Source: Terebella lapidaria (taxonomy: Eukaryota > Annelida > Polychaeta > Terebellida > Terebellidae). From it: 64,000 bases of DNA. The notes beneath the pieces are model-generated. The model was not told where the DNA came from. It ran no database searches and was given only the letters and a program-made list of their open reading frames with translations. The DNA is taken from positions 26,065,402-26,129,401 of the forward strand of contig OX424567.1 in assembly GCA_949152475.1 (NCBI GenBank), given 5' to 3'. This document shows, piece by piece, positions 53,405 through 63,709 of the stretch; the first letter of the stretch is position 1, and every line of letters begins with the position of its first letter. The translations under genes were made by a program, and so were the position numbers.

Positions 53405-53724
53405 GAGCAAGAAGTGGATAACCATTTTAGCTACTGGCATATTGTCCAGCTTATGATGACAATCAATTGCTTATCGAAGAAAGTCCATTGTATTTGAAAA
53501 AAGAACGCCCTAGTCCGTCAAGGAACCTGTGATATAAGCTACATCAAAATGCCATAACATTCCATAAAATTCTTGACCAGAAACGGGTGACAGTCGTGTA
53601 GATGTTAGTGTTTTGCAATTTATTAGAACTGTCGTTCTTTGTCACTCTGCCTGTAAAACCTCCATGGAACTGACCATCTGAAACCTGATATCCTGGCAAC
53701 GACCTTGTGACATTCTCGGATGGC

Positions 53725-54012
53725 TCACTTTTATTTACAATCCCTCAGAGAAACTACTTGAGGCAACCGAGGTGCGTGAGAGTTTTTCAGAGGATATCAT
53801 AGCGATCATTACATGGTGGAAAGTCAGCACGAGTTACTGTCCCGTGATGTCCTCCATATATTTCTGGGGATGGCGGAGTCGGGATGATCCCTTTCTAACA
53901 AGGTTGTCATGGCGACAGTTATCTCACCTTGCTGGGAACTTGATGAATGGGGCTGAAAAGGATTATTTTCCAGAGACCCCGCAAAACCTGACCTGCATTA
54001 TGCTGAAAGTAT
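53725..54012 (-). pseudogene. Decayed copy of the array's last-exon module
   Basis: Minus-strand match to the module at 38469-38691, including the AATAAA-bearing TCACTTTTATTTACAATCCC on the plus strand and TTGTCATGGCGACAG. The reading is not continuous in one frame. It lies 3.5 kb beyond the array, so the module also spreads outside the tandem units. Confidence 0.55.
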
Positions 54013-54369
54013 CTCCTAAAATGATATAATTTGGGGATCATTGTTGTCTTGGAAAATCAAACAATATCTCGTAACTTTCGGGGGAAAAAGAATGAGACGA
54101 GAACCTTTGTCCTGCAGCTATTCGCAGAAGAGTATACTGCCAGAGTTAAGAGTCGGTGTTTCTTGATTATTGATCTTCAATCAACAGTTGTTTTCAATTT
54201 AGGTGTCGGGTTTGTTAATCCTGCGGAATTGTTAATACTGTAGCAGCAATGATGGACCGGGGAGACGTGTTACCAGGCTGAATGTACGTCAGTGTGAAGT
54301 CAGGAGGTGTTGCTATGGTGAATGTGCATTTGTTTTATTGTAAGTATCAATCTATTACCACCAACGTGA

Positions 54370-54765
54370 TGTTGTGGTGAATGTGCGTTTGTTTGAAGTT
54401 AGGACGTGTTGCTGTGGTGAATGTGCGTTTGTTTGAAGTTAGGACGTGTTGCTGTGGTGAATGTGCGTTTATTTGGAGTTAGGACGTGATGCTGTGGTGA
54501 ATGTGCGTTTGTTTGAAATTAGGACGTGATGCTGTGGTTGACATTTGTGTGTGTATAGCTAGGACGAATTGCTAGGCTGTGTGTGCGATTGTAGGCAGTG
54601 TTGTTGGAGTGGACGTGTGTATGTGAAGCCAGGACGGTTGCTAGGGTAAGTGTGTGTATATGTGAAATTAGGACGTGTTGCTGTGGTGGATTTGTGTGTG
54701 AGGTTATGACGTGTTGCTGTGTGCGAAGTTATGACGTGTTGCTGCAGTGTGTGTGTGTGTGTGTG
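54370..54765 (+). repeat. 40-bp minisatellite, array 1
   Basis: Unit of 40 bp built from GGACGTGTTGCTGTGGTGAA and TGTGCGTTTGTTTGAAGTTA. Four good units come first, then decayed and shortened ones, ending in a TG microsatellite near 54745. Confidence 0.85.
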
Positions 54766-54994
54766 TGTGTTAATCCTTCAGGGCCTTACTTCAGCGTCAT
54801 GTGATATTTGGACAGAAGCTACATTCCAGAAAACACACTACCATACGAACACCATATCGTGACAACATCACATATGATGACACCCAATGACTACATAAAT
54901 GTGAGATGGCAATTGATTATTTTTTCCACGCTGGCAAACATCCAGAGCCTAATGCCAAGGTTCCATGAAATTCGAATCAATTATGCCGAGGTTG

Positions 54995-55295
54995 TGGAGT
55001 CAGTGGCGCAGTGGATCAGGCGTCGGACTCGTAATCCAAAGATCATGGGTTCGAGTCTCGAGCTGGACTGCTGTGCTATTTCACTAGTGTCCTTAGGCAA
55101 GGCATTTACCACTAATGTGTCTATCTTCGCCCATGATTAAATGGGTACCGGTTGATAATAGGTGTTGTATACACGCTTTGAGTGTGGCTGCTCCAAGGAC
55201 AATCACTCAGATTGGGGTGTAAAAGCGCCTTTGGAAGCGGATTAAGTTCGGCTGAAATGAGCGCTAATTAAATATGATAACTTTAACTTTATACA
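54995..55295 (+). mobile_element. tRNA-derived SINE, copy 1
   Basis: A box TGGCGCAGTGG at 55004-55014 and B box GGTTCGAGTCT at 55048-55058 form a Pol III promoter head. The body has TGTCCTTAGGCAAGGCATTT and GGGTACCGGTTGA, resembling conserved central domains of widespread animal SINEs such as MetaSINEs. It ends near GATAACTTTAACTTT. Confidence 0.8.
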
Positions 55296-55735
55296 TTTGG
55301 GTGTGACCTGGAACATTTATTAAATAATCAAAATCTTATGAAAACTACTTGAAATCATAACAATTAGGACAGCTATAGCACATCTCAGAAAAATTTCGCC
55401 ATTAAGCAGACATCCAACAAAAATAACCACACTCCATCAAACAAAACAATCACAACAACATGTGCATTGTGCCTGTTTATTTTGATTAGTTACTTTCCTT
55501 GGTTCATCTATTGGGTTACAGGTTTACTGAGTATGTAGGGCAAGACTCCAGGCCAGACAGGGGGAGACGTTCGTCTGGTTATGTGATACGTAACGTGAGC
55601 AGGGCGTGTCCAGAACCAGGGAGACATGGTGACCTAGCAACATTAGCAAGGCGGCTATATGCATTCGATATTACATTAACATGATAATACTGACATAGAT
55701 GTGCCAGTAAAACAATAACATGATCTGAGATTTCG

Positions 55736-56080
55736 TTTATTGTATAATAAAAGTCACACATGTTTGCTGGACATGATGGGGTGCATGTTTATATACAGAT
55801 CTTATTTACGGATTATATTGCAGTTATATATGGAGTGTTAGGGCTCTTGTAACCATTAGCCTCATACAAACACCCATTGCCACTGAAATTGCCCAAAAGC
55901 TGCCTTCGACACTAGTCATTATCGCCTCCATGTGGACACGCTTCTGGAAATGTCCATTGTGTACAAATGTGCCCCAAATTACCACTTATGTTTGATATAA
56001 ATCCGCACTGAGAATTAATAGGACACCCGGGATCATTATTGCAGAGAAGAGGGGAAGTCTCCTGAAGTCGGCCCTTCTGA
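55736..56080 (-). CDS. Candidate last exon and 3' UTR of a Cys-rich protein
   Basis: On the minus strand an acceptor-like GTCTACCAG opens at 56080 into 55 codons ending TAG at 55912. The peptide holds CNNDPGCPINSQCGF, an N-x-S site, CTQWTF and CPHGGDND, with Cys spacing like an extracellular EGF- or other disulfide-rich repeat. A minus-strand AATAAA at 55736-55741 would end a 170-base 3' UTR. No upstream exon is identified, so the gene and its function stay unknown; it might instead be a retroposed piece. Confidence 0.35.
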
Positions 56081-56242
56081 CTGGTAGACACGACATGAAT
56101 ACTCAATTTTTTGTCAGCTCCTGACTGGTATAGAAGTGTAGGATAGGCCCCTAGATTGAGGGTTGCGGCCCGAAATCGTGGGGTCTATCTAACATACGTA
56201 GTTCATGATTTCACCCCATATGGTGTACGATGACGGTCATAT

Positions 56243-56290
56243 TCAGATTTCATGTTCTCGCCCTTACAAATTAAGCGAGAACGAGAAATC
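56243..56290. repeat. Imperfect hairpin with GTTCTCGC arms
   Basis: GTTCTCGC and GCGAGAAC flank a short spacer, and GATTTC/GAAATC extend the arms. Nearby ACGAAGCGAAAACTCGAG-like words suggest a foldback element end. Confidence 0.55.
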
Positions 56291-56472
56291 ACGAAGCGAA
56301 AACTCGAGAGCACGAAGCAAAATAACAAAATGTAATTTCGATATGGCCGCCACTGTAAACCATTGTAATGTGTGTTACACTACAACCCAAGTGATTGGGA
56401 CCTGGGTGGTTATATTGCTGTCTGAAATATAAAAGCCCGAAAACGAAAAAAAAACTTATCTTAACATATTCC

Positions 56473-57125
56473 CTACCCTACATATATGCTATATACTATG
56501 ACAATTACAGGGATAGCATCCAGTACTTTCTCATCACAATGCCCAATATCACTTGGGGTTTTGAGGCAGATACCAAAATACATTCTTCTCATAGAAAGAC
56601 AAGTAGAAAAGCGTCACACGCACAAACAAAAACAATCTCGTCAATAAAATTGTAGTGTTTTATCCTGTTTGTGAAGTGCCCCCTCCTCAGGCTGATAGAT
56701 TGGCTAATGCTAATACATGTCGAGTGAGATTCTACCTGTGAATTAGACTTAGAGAGGACCCGTACTGACGGGTGGACGAAAGTACTGACGTGGTGGAGCT
56801 TCTTTCAAGAAGGGCATCTTCCTGACATGAATACAAACGACAGCAACATGTCAAACGGGATTTGACAGTGTCTGGAAACTTGTAGTGTCGTGAATATGAA
56901 TCAACAGAGCTCAGTTCACACGTAGATTGCAGTATTTATTGTTATATAGTGGGGTTTTAGCGGCAGTTTTTTTATCAACTCTGTTGATGTTGTCGAACAT
57001 CTTGTGACAATCACCACTTGAGAACATTGAGAAATCATATAATATAAGTGTGTTATCGCCCGCGAGAATCAATCTGTCAGCAATAATGAGTATTCATTCA
57101 TAGAAGAGAGCAAGTCCTGTCTATA
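56473..57125 (+). repeat. Duplicated block G1
   Basis: Matches 58831-59525. The part from 56608 also matches 15177-15712. It starts with ATATATGCTATATACTATGA. No gene is seen. Confidence 0.8.
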
Positions 57126-57234
57126 CAGTTCAAACGTAATTCGTACAGGGCAAGATATATATCCATCTTGGCTATTGGAGAAAACAGGCAAAAGAAAACC
57201 GAGAATACCGGATAATGCTCAGGGAGACTATGAG

Positions 57235-57385
57235 AAATGAATTATGACTTCTGATGACGCCAGTGTGGTTTGATAAACTATTTGGTCGGGCTTTGTTTCT
57301 ATTGCAAAATATTGTATTTTACGTTTGTTATTGGTATCATCAAAATTCGGCTGTATTGGTGGTAATAGATTGATACTTACATTCA
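57235..57385 (-). repeat. R1 repeat copy, minus strand
   Basis: The reverse complement reads GTAAGTATCAATCTATTACC at 57382 and continues to ACACTGGCGTCATCAG near 57245. The end part is missing. This is the only minus-strand R1 copy found. Confidence 0.75.
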
Positions 57386-57647
57386 TAGCTCTGATATTCC
57401 ATACATTCATAACAATGAACACTCTATGAGTATACGATTCTGTACTCACCTTGACAAATGGATTCTGTCTGTTGCTAAATTTTCAAATCGAGACACTAAT
57501 TTTGGGATTATCCCTCGAAGGTTTGGAGAAAAATACAAAGACAACTATGAGACACCTCAGTCTTTAGTTCACCGAATGACTGAGCGCTTTTGTCTCGGCA
57601 ACGTCCTGTCACTGTTGAAACTCTACAAGTATGCATCTGTGATGTTA
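57386..57647. other. No gene seen
   Basis: AT-rich sequence between the R1 copy and block F2, open in one plus-strand frame (57426-57722) without any recognised motif. Confidence 0.4.
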
Positions 57648-57662
57648 GGACGTATTACCAGC

Positions 57663-58115
57663 CTGAATGTACGTCAGTGTGAAGTTAGGACGTGTTGCCG
57701 TGGTGAATGTGCGTCTGTTTGAAGCTAGGACGTGATGCTGTGGTGAATGTTCGTGTGTGTGTATAGCTAGGACGAATTGCTAGGCTGAGTGTGTGTGATA
57801 CTAGGTAGTGCTGTTGGGGTGGATATGTACACGTGTGAAGCCAGGACGGTTGCTTGGGTGAGTGTGCGTATATTGGTGTAATTATGACGTGTTGCTGTGG
57901 TGGATGTGTGTATGTGTCTGTAAAGCTAGAATGTGTTGGTGTGGTGGATGTGTGTGTGTCGTAAAGCTAGGATGAGTTGGTGTGGTGGATGTGTGTGTCT
58001 GTAAAGCTAGGATGTGTTGGTATGGTGGTTGAGCGTGTATGTTAAGTTAAGAAATGTTTGCTGTGGTGGACGTGTGTGTGAGGTTATGACGTGTTGCTGA
58101 GGTGGATGTGTGTGT
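57663..58115 (+). repeat. 40-bp minisatellite, array 2
   Basis: Same unit family as 54370-54765 but more diverged, with units ending TGTGTGTCTGTAAAGCTAGG. Copy number and variants differ, showing independent turnover after the block duplication. Confidence 0.8.
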
Positions 58116-58342
58116 GTGTTAATCCTTCAGGGCCTTACATCAGCGTCATGTGATATTTAGACAGAAGCTACATTCCAAAAACACACTACCATGCAAACAC
58201 CATATCGTGACAACATCACATATGATAACACCCAATAACTACATAAATGTGAGATGGCAATTTATGATTTTTCCACGCTGGCAAATATCCAGAATATAAT
58301 GCCAAGGTTCCATGAAGTTCGATTCAAATATCCCAAGGTTGT

Positions 58343-58655
58343 GGAGTGAGTGGCGCAGTGGAAAAGGCGTCGGACTCGTAATCATGGTTCGAGTCTCGAG
58401 CTGGACTGCTGTGCTATTTCACTAGTGTCCTTAGGCAAGGCATTTACCACTAATGTGTATATCTCCACCAATGGGTACCGGTTGAAAGTGGGTGTTGTGT
58501 AGAGCGCTTTGAGTGTGACTGCTCCAAGTACACTCACTCAGACTGGGATTAAAGTGTAAAGCGCCTTTGAAAGCAGATTAAGTTCGGCTGAAAAGAACGC
58601 TATATCAAATATGATAACTTTAACTTTTAACTTTAACTTTATACATTTAGGTGTG
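58343..58655 (+). mobile_element. tRNA-derived SINE, copy 2
   Basis: A box TGGCGCAGTGG at 58351-58361 and B box GGTTCGAGTCT at 58386-58396. The gap between boxes is 9 bases shorter than in copy 1. The tail repeats TTTAACT several times (58613-58645), as in SINE 3' ends. Confidence 0.8.
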
Positions 58656-58830
58656 ACCTGGACCACGTATTAAATAATCAAAATCCTAATATGAAAACTA
58701 CTTGAAATCATAACAATAAGGACAGCTCTGTCCTAAGGACGGCTTAGGACATCTCAGAAAAATTTTGCCATGAAGCAGACATCCAGCAAAAGTAACCACA
58801 CTCCATCAAACAAAACTATCACAACAACAT

Positions 58831-59525
58831 GACATATATGCTATATACTATGACAATTACAGGGATAGCATCAAGTACTTTCTCATCATATTTCCCAATA
58901 TCACTTGGGGTTTTGAGGAAGAACCAGAGAAAATGCAGATACCCAAATACATCCTTCTCATAGAAAGACACGTAGTAAAGCGTCATACGCACAAACAAAA
59001 ACAATCTCGTCAATAAAATTGTAGTGTTTTATCCTGTTTGTGAAGTGCCCCCTCCTCATTCTGATAGATTGGCTAATGCTAATACATGTCGAGTGAGATT
59101 CTACCTGTGAATTAGACTGAGAGAGGACCCGTACTGACGGGTGGACGACGGTACTGACGTGTTGGAGCTTCTTACAAGAAGAGCATCTTCCTGACACGAA
59201 TGCAAACGACAGCAACACGTCAAACGGGATTTGACAGTGTCTGGAAATTTGTAGTGTCGTGAATATGAATCAACAGAACTTACATGTAGCTCACACGTAA
59301 ATTGCAGTATTTATTGTACTATAGTGGGGTTTCCGCGGCAGTTATTTATCAACTCTCTTGATGTTGTCGAACATCTTGTGAGATGCAGCACTTGGGATCA
59401 TTTAGAAAACGTGACAAACAGGGCGTGGCCAGGTTGGTGCATATAAGTGTGTTATCGCCCGCGAGAGTCAATGTGTCAGGAATAATGAGCAATAATTTAT
59501 AGAAGAGAGCAAGCCCTGTCAATAT
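58831..59525 (+). repeat. Duplicated block G2
   Basis: Copy of G1 (56473-57125); from about 58977 it also matches 15177-15712. Noncoding. Confidence 0.8.
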
Positions 59526-60540
59526 GTTAATATCATGATGTATCTTATCCATTCCATCGAACAAAACTTGAAGTTCATCGACTCTTTAGTTTGCACTGCT
59601 TCCACAATTTGTTTCATTGACATTACGAAATGCGCAGCAATATGAAACTGTCTGTAGCTCTGTGAAAATATGGGCATGCGTGTGTTATGGGGAACGTATG
59701 AAATACGAAGGTTGAGGGTAAAAGGGCTTATTTGTATATGTGTACATTCTGAGAAAACGCTGTTTAAAGATATAAATTAACATCACAAATCAGGGTATTA
59801 TTTTTTCCCATTTAAATTAATTTACTTATATACTTCACAGTACCTTTTGAAATATCAAGCGAGTTTTGGAACTTCCAATGTGTATTTCTTGCCTATACAA
59901 GGAGTTTTATTCATATGCCATTTTAGTTGCCTGAAAATATCCTTACAATGTCCACTAACCTGGGTTTTGGGCATACAATATCGCTCATGTCTAAATAAGC
60001 CTTTATAGTAAATAGACAATTATCCGATACCTTGTGGATTTTAGCATACAATATGGCTCAAGTCCTTATAGGCTGTTTGAGTTGCTAAATATTCATGCAA
60101 TAACATATTGATTTTAGCATACAATAGGCTCATGTTCAGTCACGCTCTTATAGTTGGCACAATATAAAGGGCTATGGAGATATGCTCTTTGAATATAATA
60201 ATTAATCATAGATTATTTAGGAGTAACCAATCAATAATTTATTCACACAAAAAAAAGAAAGTATTATTTTAGTTTCATTGAAATGTTCAAGTCTTTTTGA
60301 CCCAAAATTTCACTCAAGCCATTTTAACCCTTAACCGACATTATATGTCTACATATTCAGAAAGGCTTTATCGTTTTTGTTGTGAAACGTATTTGTGATA
60401 GGAAAATGATTTTTGTATCAATATGTGGTATCCGTGACATTAACCTCACAGTTACCGGTAAATCTGTATGTCTGCATCAACCTAGCTGATTTCTTGAATT
60501 GATCATTTGCAGGCATGGTACTGATAGATGATATTCATAG
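59526..60540. other. AT-rich stretch with a thrice-repeated motif
   Basis: No gene is seen. GCATACAATATGGCTCATGT-like words followed by CTTATAG recur at about 59968, 60052 and 60117, a loose tandem repeat with a period of 65-85 bp. Confidence 0.5.
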
Positions 60541-60671
60541 CATATTTACTTATTCAGCAAAACCCTTTTCTACTTCAAATCCCGTTGAATACCATCGGGA
60601 GTTTTGCTTTTCCCAAAACCAGACTTCCACACGCGCAAAATGAACCAGCAAGTGGATCAATATCGCTGCGC

Positions 60672-60713
60672 GTGGTCTCCCTAGGCAACCATGCATCTGG
60701 CGAAATGACGTCA
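60672..60713 (+). promoter_or_regulatory. X-box-like and CRE motifs in a GC-rich patch
   Basis: GTCTCCctaGGCAAC near 60675 matches an RFX X-box with one mismatch and wider spacing, and a perfect CRE TGACGTCA lies at 60706-60713. The patch 60560-60740 is GC-richer than its surroundings. A promoter is possible; no transcript start or gene is proven. Confidence 0.35.
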
Positions 60714-60742
60714 CTTAAAGCGGCCTCCTCAATGTGTGAGGC

Positions 60743-60830
60743 TTCCCCAAGTATATACCCTCACAACTGTCTTTAACATTGCAAAATTCCCCAAGTATAT
60801 ACCCTCACAACTGTCTTTAACATTGCAAAA
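60743..60830 (+). repeat. Perfect 44-bp tandem duplication
   Basis: Two identical 44-bp units, 60743-60786 and 60787-60830, each starting TTCCCCAAGTATATACCC and ending CATTGCAAAA. No differences means a recent event. It lies just beyond the CRE-like motif. Confidence 0.97.
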
Positions 60831-60838
60831 TTTGGTGT

Positions 60839-61195
60839 ATGGCTGACCAAATTGGCCAAATTCGACCTGATTTGTCATCAGTAGGCAATTTTACGGGAAA
60901 ACAGTTGGTCAAACGAGTCATATTTGACCGGATCATTCAACAGCAGGCAATTTCAAGGAATAAGAAAGAAAGAAAAACCGCGTCGCCGCATCGCTTTTTC
61001 GGGGACCCAAAAAACCAGAAACATAATACTTTTTTCGGCCTAACCATATTAAAACCTAGATATAAACCTACATTCGTTCCATATTGGTCACAGCACTACT
61101 ATTCAAGATTTCAAACCCGAAGCAAAAATTGCTTCGGCCTTATTGTTGCCAGCTTGGAAAGACTCCAACAAACATTGATACCACAAGAAGTTTAG
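60839..61195 (+). other. 118-codon frame, coding status doubtful
   Basis: An ATG-started frame follows the 44-bp repeats. It shows no domain; it contains a 9-bp palindrome (CCGAAGCAA-aaa-TTGCTTCGG, 61117-61137) and repeat-like TTCGG words, which point to a transposon remnant rather than a gene. Confidence 0.25.
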
Positions 61196-62200
61196 TGTTC
61201 ATAAGTATCAGAATCTGTCAATTAATTATTAGCTACGAGCGTATTGAAACTCACAACCCCAATTTCTATAAGCAGCTTTACTCCATCAAGCATGAAGTCA
61301 ATTTCCTCCAATATTCATGTAGTAGACTAGTCCTGGTATCTGTTCAAACACATCTCTCACACGGTGACGTGCACAAGCATATAATTACACATCTCCCAAT
61401 AACATGACTATAGTCTGGTACTTTTAACATATATGTTCATGTGTACAACAACTTAATCACTTCTGAATTCGATATCTCGTACATGCACGTCTGTTCTTAT
61501 TGAATTGATATTACACTACATGTTCTCTTATTATGATTCTGTATTTTTGTTGATTCATATCGTTAATATTGTTTGATTTCCTAAAGGTTTATTTGGTGTT
61601 CAAGGGGGCCTAACAGGCAGCATACACTATTGTTTGATGCTCAAATTTCTAATTTTGCCACCTGTCTATTATAAAGGCATGTATCAATATTATGTCTTTG
61701 TCTCGGAATTGAAAATAAACTTCTTCTTCTTCTTCTTCTTGTCTTGTGTGTAGTCCATATTATACAATCCTTCGATCTGCCACCCTTCTCATCAATTGAC
61801 GTGTAATGGCAATCATTGTTCAAGACAAGCTAGGACTACGTCCTACGAAGCAGTCCGTAAGGAGAAGGGTAATACTATACTAACAATAACTGTCCTGAAA
61901 AAATACATAATTTTTTGTGTGGTATAACTATAACTATGATATATAGAATGTGTTGCCCTGAAACTTATTTCGCTTCATTCGAGCGAGAAAGCAATGTCAG
62001 TCTCTGCATCAAACTGGCTCAACGAATGTTTTGTGAAATATTTTTGTACGAGCTAAGAAAAGTTTGAATCTTCATTCGTTACTTACATGCAGTTACTTCT
62101 CACGCATTATTCATATCGAAATATCGAACATATAATTGACGCATCGCTTTGCTCACAAAGTTGATTCTTAGGAATATAGAATAAATTTGGACCCTTAAAT
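61196..62200. other. No gene seen; CTT microsatellite
   Basis: AT-rich sequence. A (CTT)7 microsatellite lies at about 61721-61741, right after GAAAATAAA. No coding region is supported. Confidence 0.5.
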
Positions 62201-62276
62201 CATGCACGTAGAATGAATCAGTAGGGGTCGTCTACTGTATTCACGCTGTGAGAGTAGAGAGTACAGCGTTCATACA
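62201..62276 (+). other. Possible noncoding 5' exon with splice donor
   Basis: CATACAG followed by GTAAGAA at 62277 is a near-consensus splice donor at the end of a moderately GC-rich stretch. No open frame or clear promoter accompanies it, so it is only a candidate. Confidence 0.2.
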
Positions 62277-63440
62277 GGTAAGAACCTCTGACCTTGTGTG
62301 TCCTGCTGACCTTGCTTTAAGCACAACCCAGACGGGCAAGGGTGCTCCACCAGCCACGACCTCGCTAGGGATCAGTAGCACTTGATTATAGTCATGTACC
62401 TAACCAGTGTCATTTATATGGACAGAGAGTTATATATAGAAAGTGACTGGAACATCCACTGGTCGGTAGTCTGACTGACCATACAACCAGACTTCCCATG
62501 CATAAAATGGGTCAACATCTTCAGGAATTGTCATTGACGTGGTCATTACACTGACCATCTCCTCATGGACATATTGTAAATATAGATATATCAAGAGGAC
62601 AAAATTGTGAAAGCTAGTCTCAATATCTGATTCATGGAAGCATGAAAGATATAGTATCGCCTTGTTCTGCTGAACATTCTATTCCTTTGAGCTACAATGG
62701 TTCATTCGCTCCCAGCCTCCTACATAGAAACTTTTATATGATATCACATACAAGGTACTTTTTCACATGTAATGTATTTTCCTGACCACAAAAGGACACG
62801 TTGTTTCCATGCATACGTGTGTGATGTGATTTGTTGTTAGCTTTTATCCCTGTATTGATATTGGATTTTATAACCGAGTTTGGCCAGGAACTGATTCCGA
62901 TCCTTTGCTTGAGGCAATAAAACTGTGGTATTTCATGGTTGGTCAGTGTTTTTATGTCAATAAATGAGTCGTGTGGTTCAGAAGTCATTCACTCAATTAC
63001 TTTCAATAGTTTCTTAAGAATGTTGCATCTCGCCGTTCTTCCCAATTACACTAAATCATATCATTGGTCGTACTGATTGGAAATTGCCCCCCAGGGCCCT
63101 CGTGGAGCCTCTTAGCCAGACAAAGGGGAAATGGAGCACTTGGCTGTGCCCGCCGTCGTCCTCTCGCCTTGACTGCTCTGAGACAACTCCGAGTAAGCAA
63201 GACGGGCTGCTGGCTCATATAGCAAGGGCTTGACGTCAGACTATTGTAACAGTATACTGGAGAGAGCAAAGACACTGTGCCGCTAGGCGACACACGTGCT
63301 TTGAACACGAAGCGGCCAAAACAAGAATAGTGTGTGAAAAAGCCAAACTCTTATCGCAATCTTTTGGCAAAATCGCCAAACATATTCCAAAACTACAGAG
63401 CCGCCAAGGGACACAACTGAAAGTTAAGAAAAAAAAAATT
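62277..63440. other. No gene seen; GC-richer patch at 63.09-63.25 kb
   Basis: Mostly AT-rich. The patch near 63090-63250 is GC-rich, contains TTGACGTCAG and could be regulatory. An 85-codon minus-strand frame there has no motif. Confidence 0.4.
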
Positions 63441-63449
63441 GTTCGCGAT

Positions 63450-63690
63450 CTTTTTGCATTCCCTCGCAAAGTTTCTGCTACAACATCGCGTTTCAGCGCG
63501 AAAAGATTGCACTTGAACGCGATCTTGTAGCAAGACTTTCTCAGAAGTCAATAGGCGTCAGCAAAATCAAGGCTATCTCGAAGGAACGTGAATAGATCAC
63601 TTTTGACTGCCAAAATATTCCGTGAGGGAACCCGAAAAAATCGCGAAAAGATTCAAATGCGAAAACTTCGCGAGGGAATGTGAAAAAAAC
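63450..63690. repeat. Inverted repeat in a TTCGCG-rich stretch
   Basis: GCATTCCCTCGCAAAGTTT near 63457 and AAACTTCGCGAGGGAATG near 63664 are inverted copies with few mismatches, about 190 bp apart. TCGCG and GAAAAGATT words recur between them. A foldback element is the likely explanation. Confidence 0.6.
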
Positions 63691-63709
63691 TTTTTTTTTC
63701 ACTCACAGG

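Larger units (their letters stand above)
54265..55461 (+). repeat. Duplicated block F1
   Basis: Collinear with 57648-58830: a CTGAATGTACGTCAGTGTGA start, 40-bp minisatellite, GGGCCTTACTTCAGCGTCA, a SINE, and a CACAACAACATG end. F1 carries 1 kb of extra sequence after it compared with F2. Confidence 0.8.
55462..56472. other. Extra 1-kb segment between F1 and G1
   Basis: Absent from the F2-G2 copy, where the flanks touch at 58830. It contains a candidate minus-strand last exon (55912-56080) and a 3' region whose end resembles the right edge of the window (63885-64000). Confidence 0.6.
57648..58830 (+). repeat. Duplicated block F2
   Basis: Second copy of F1 (54265-55461), directly followed by block G2. 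It shares minisatellite, family words and SINE. Confidence 0.8.
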
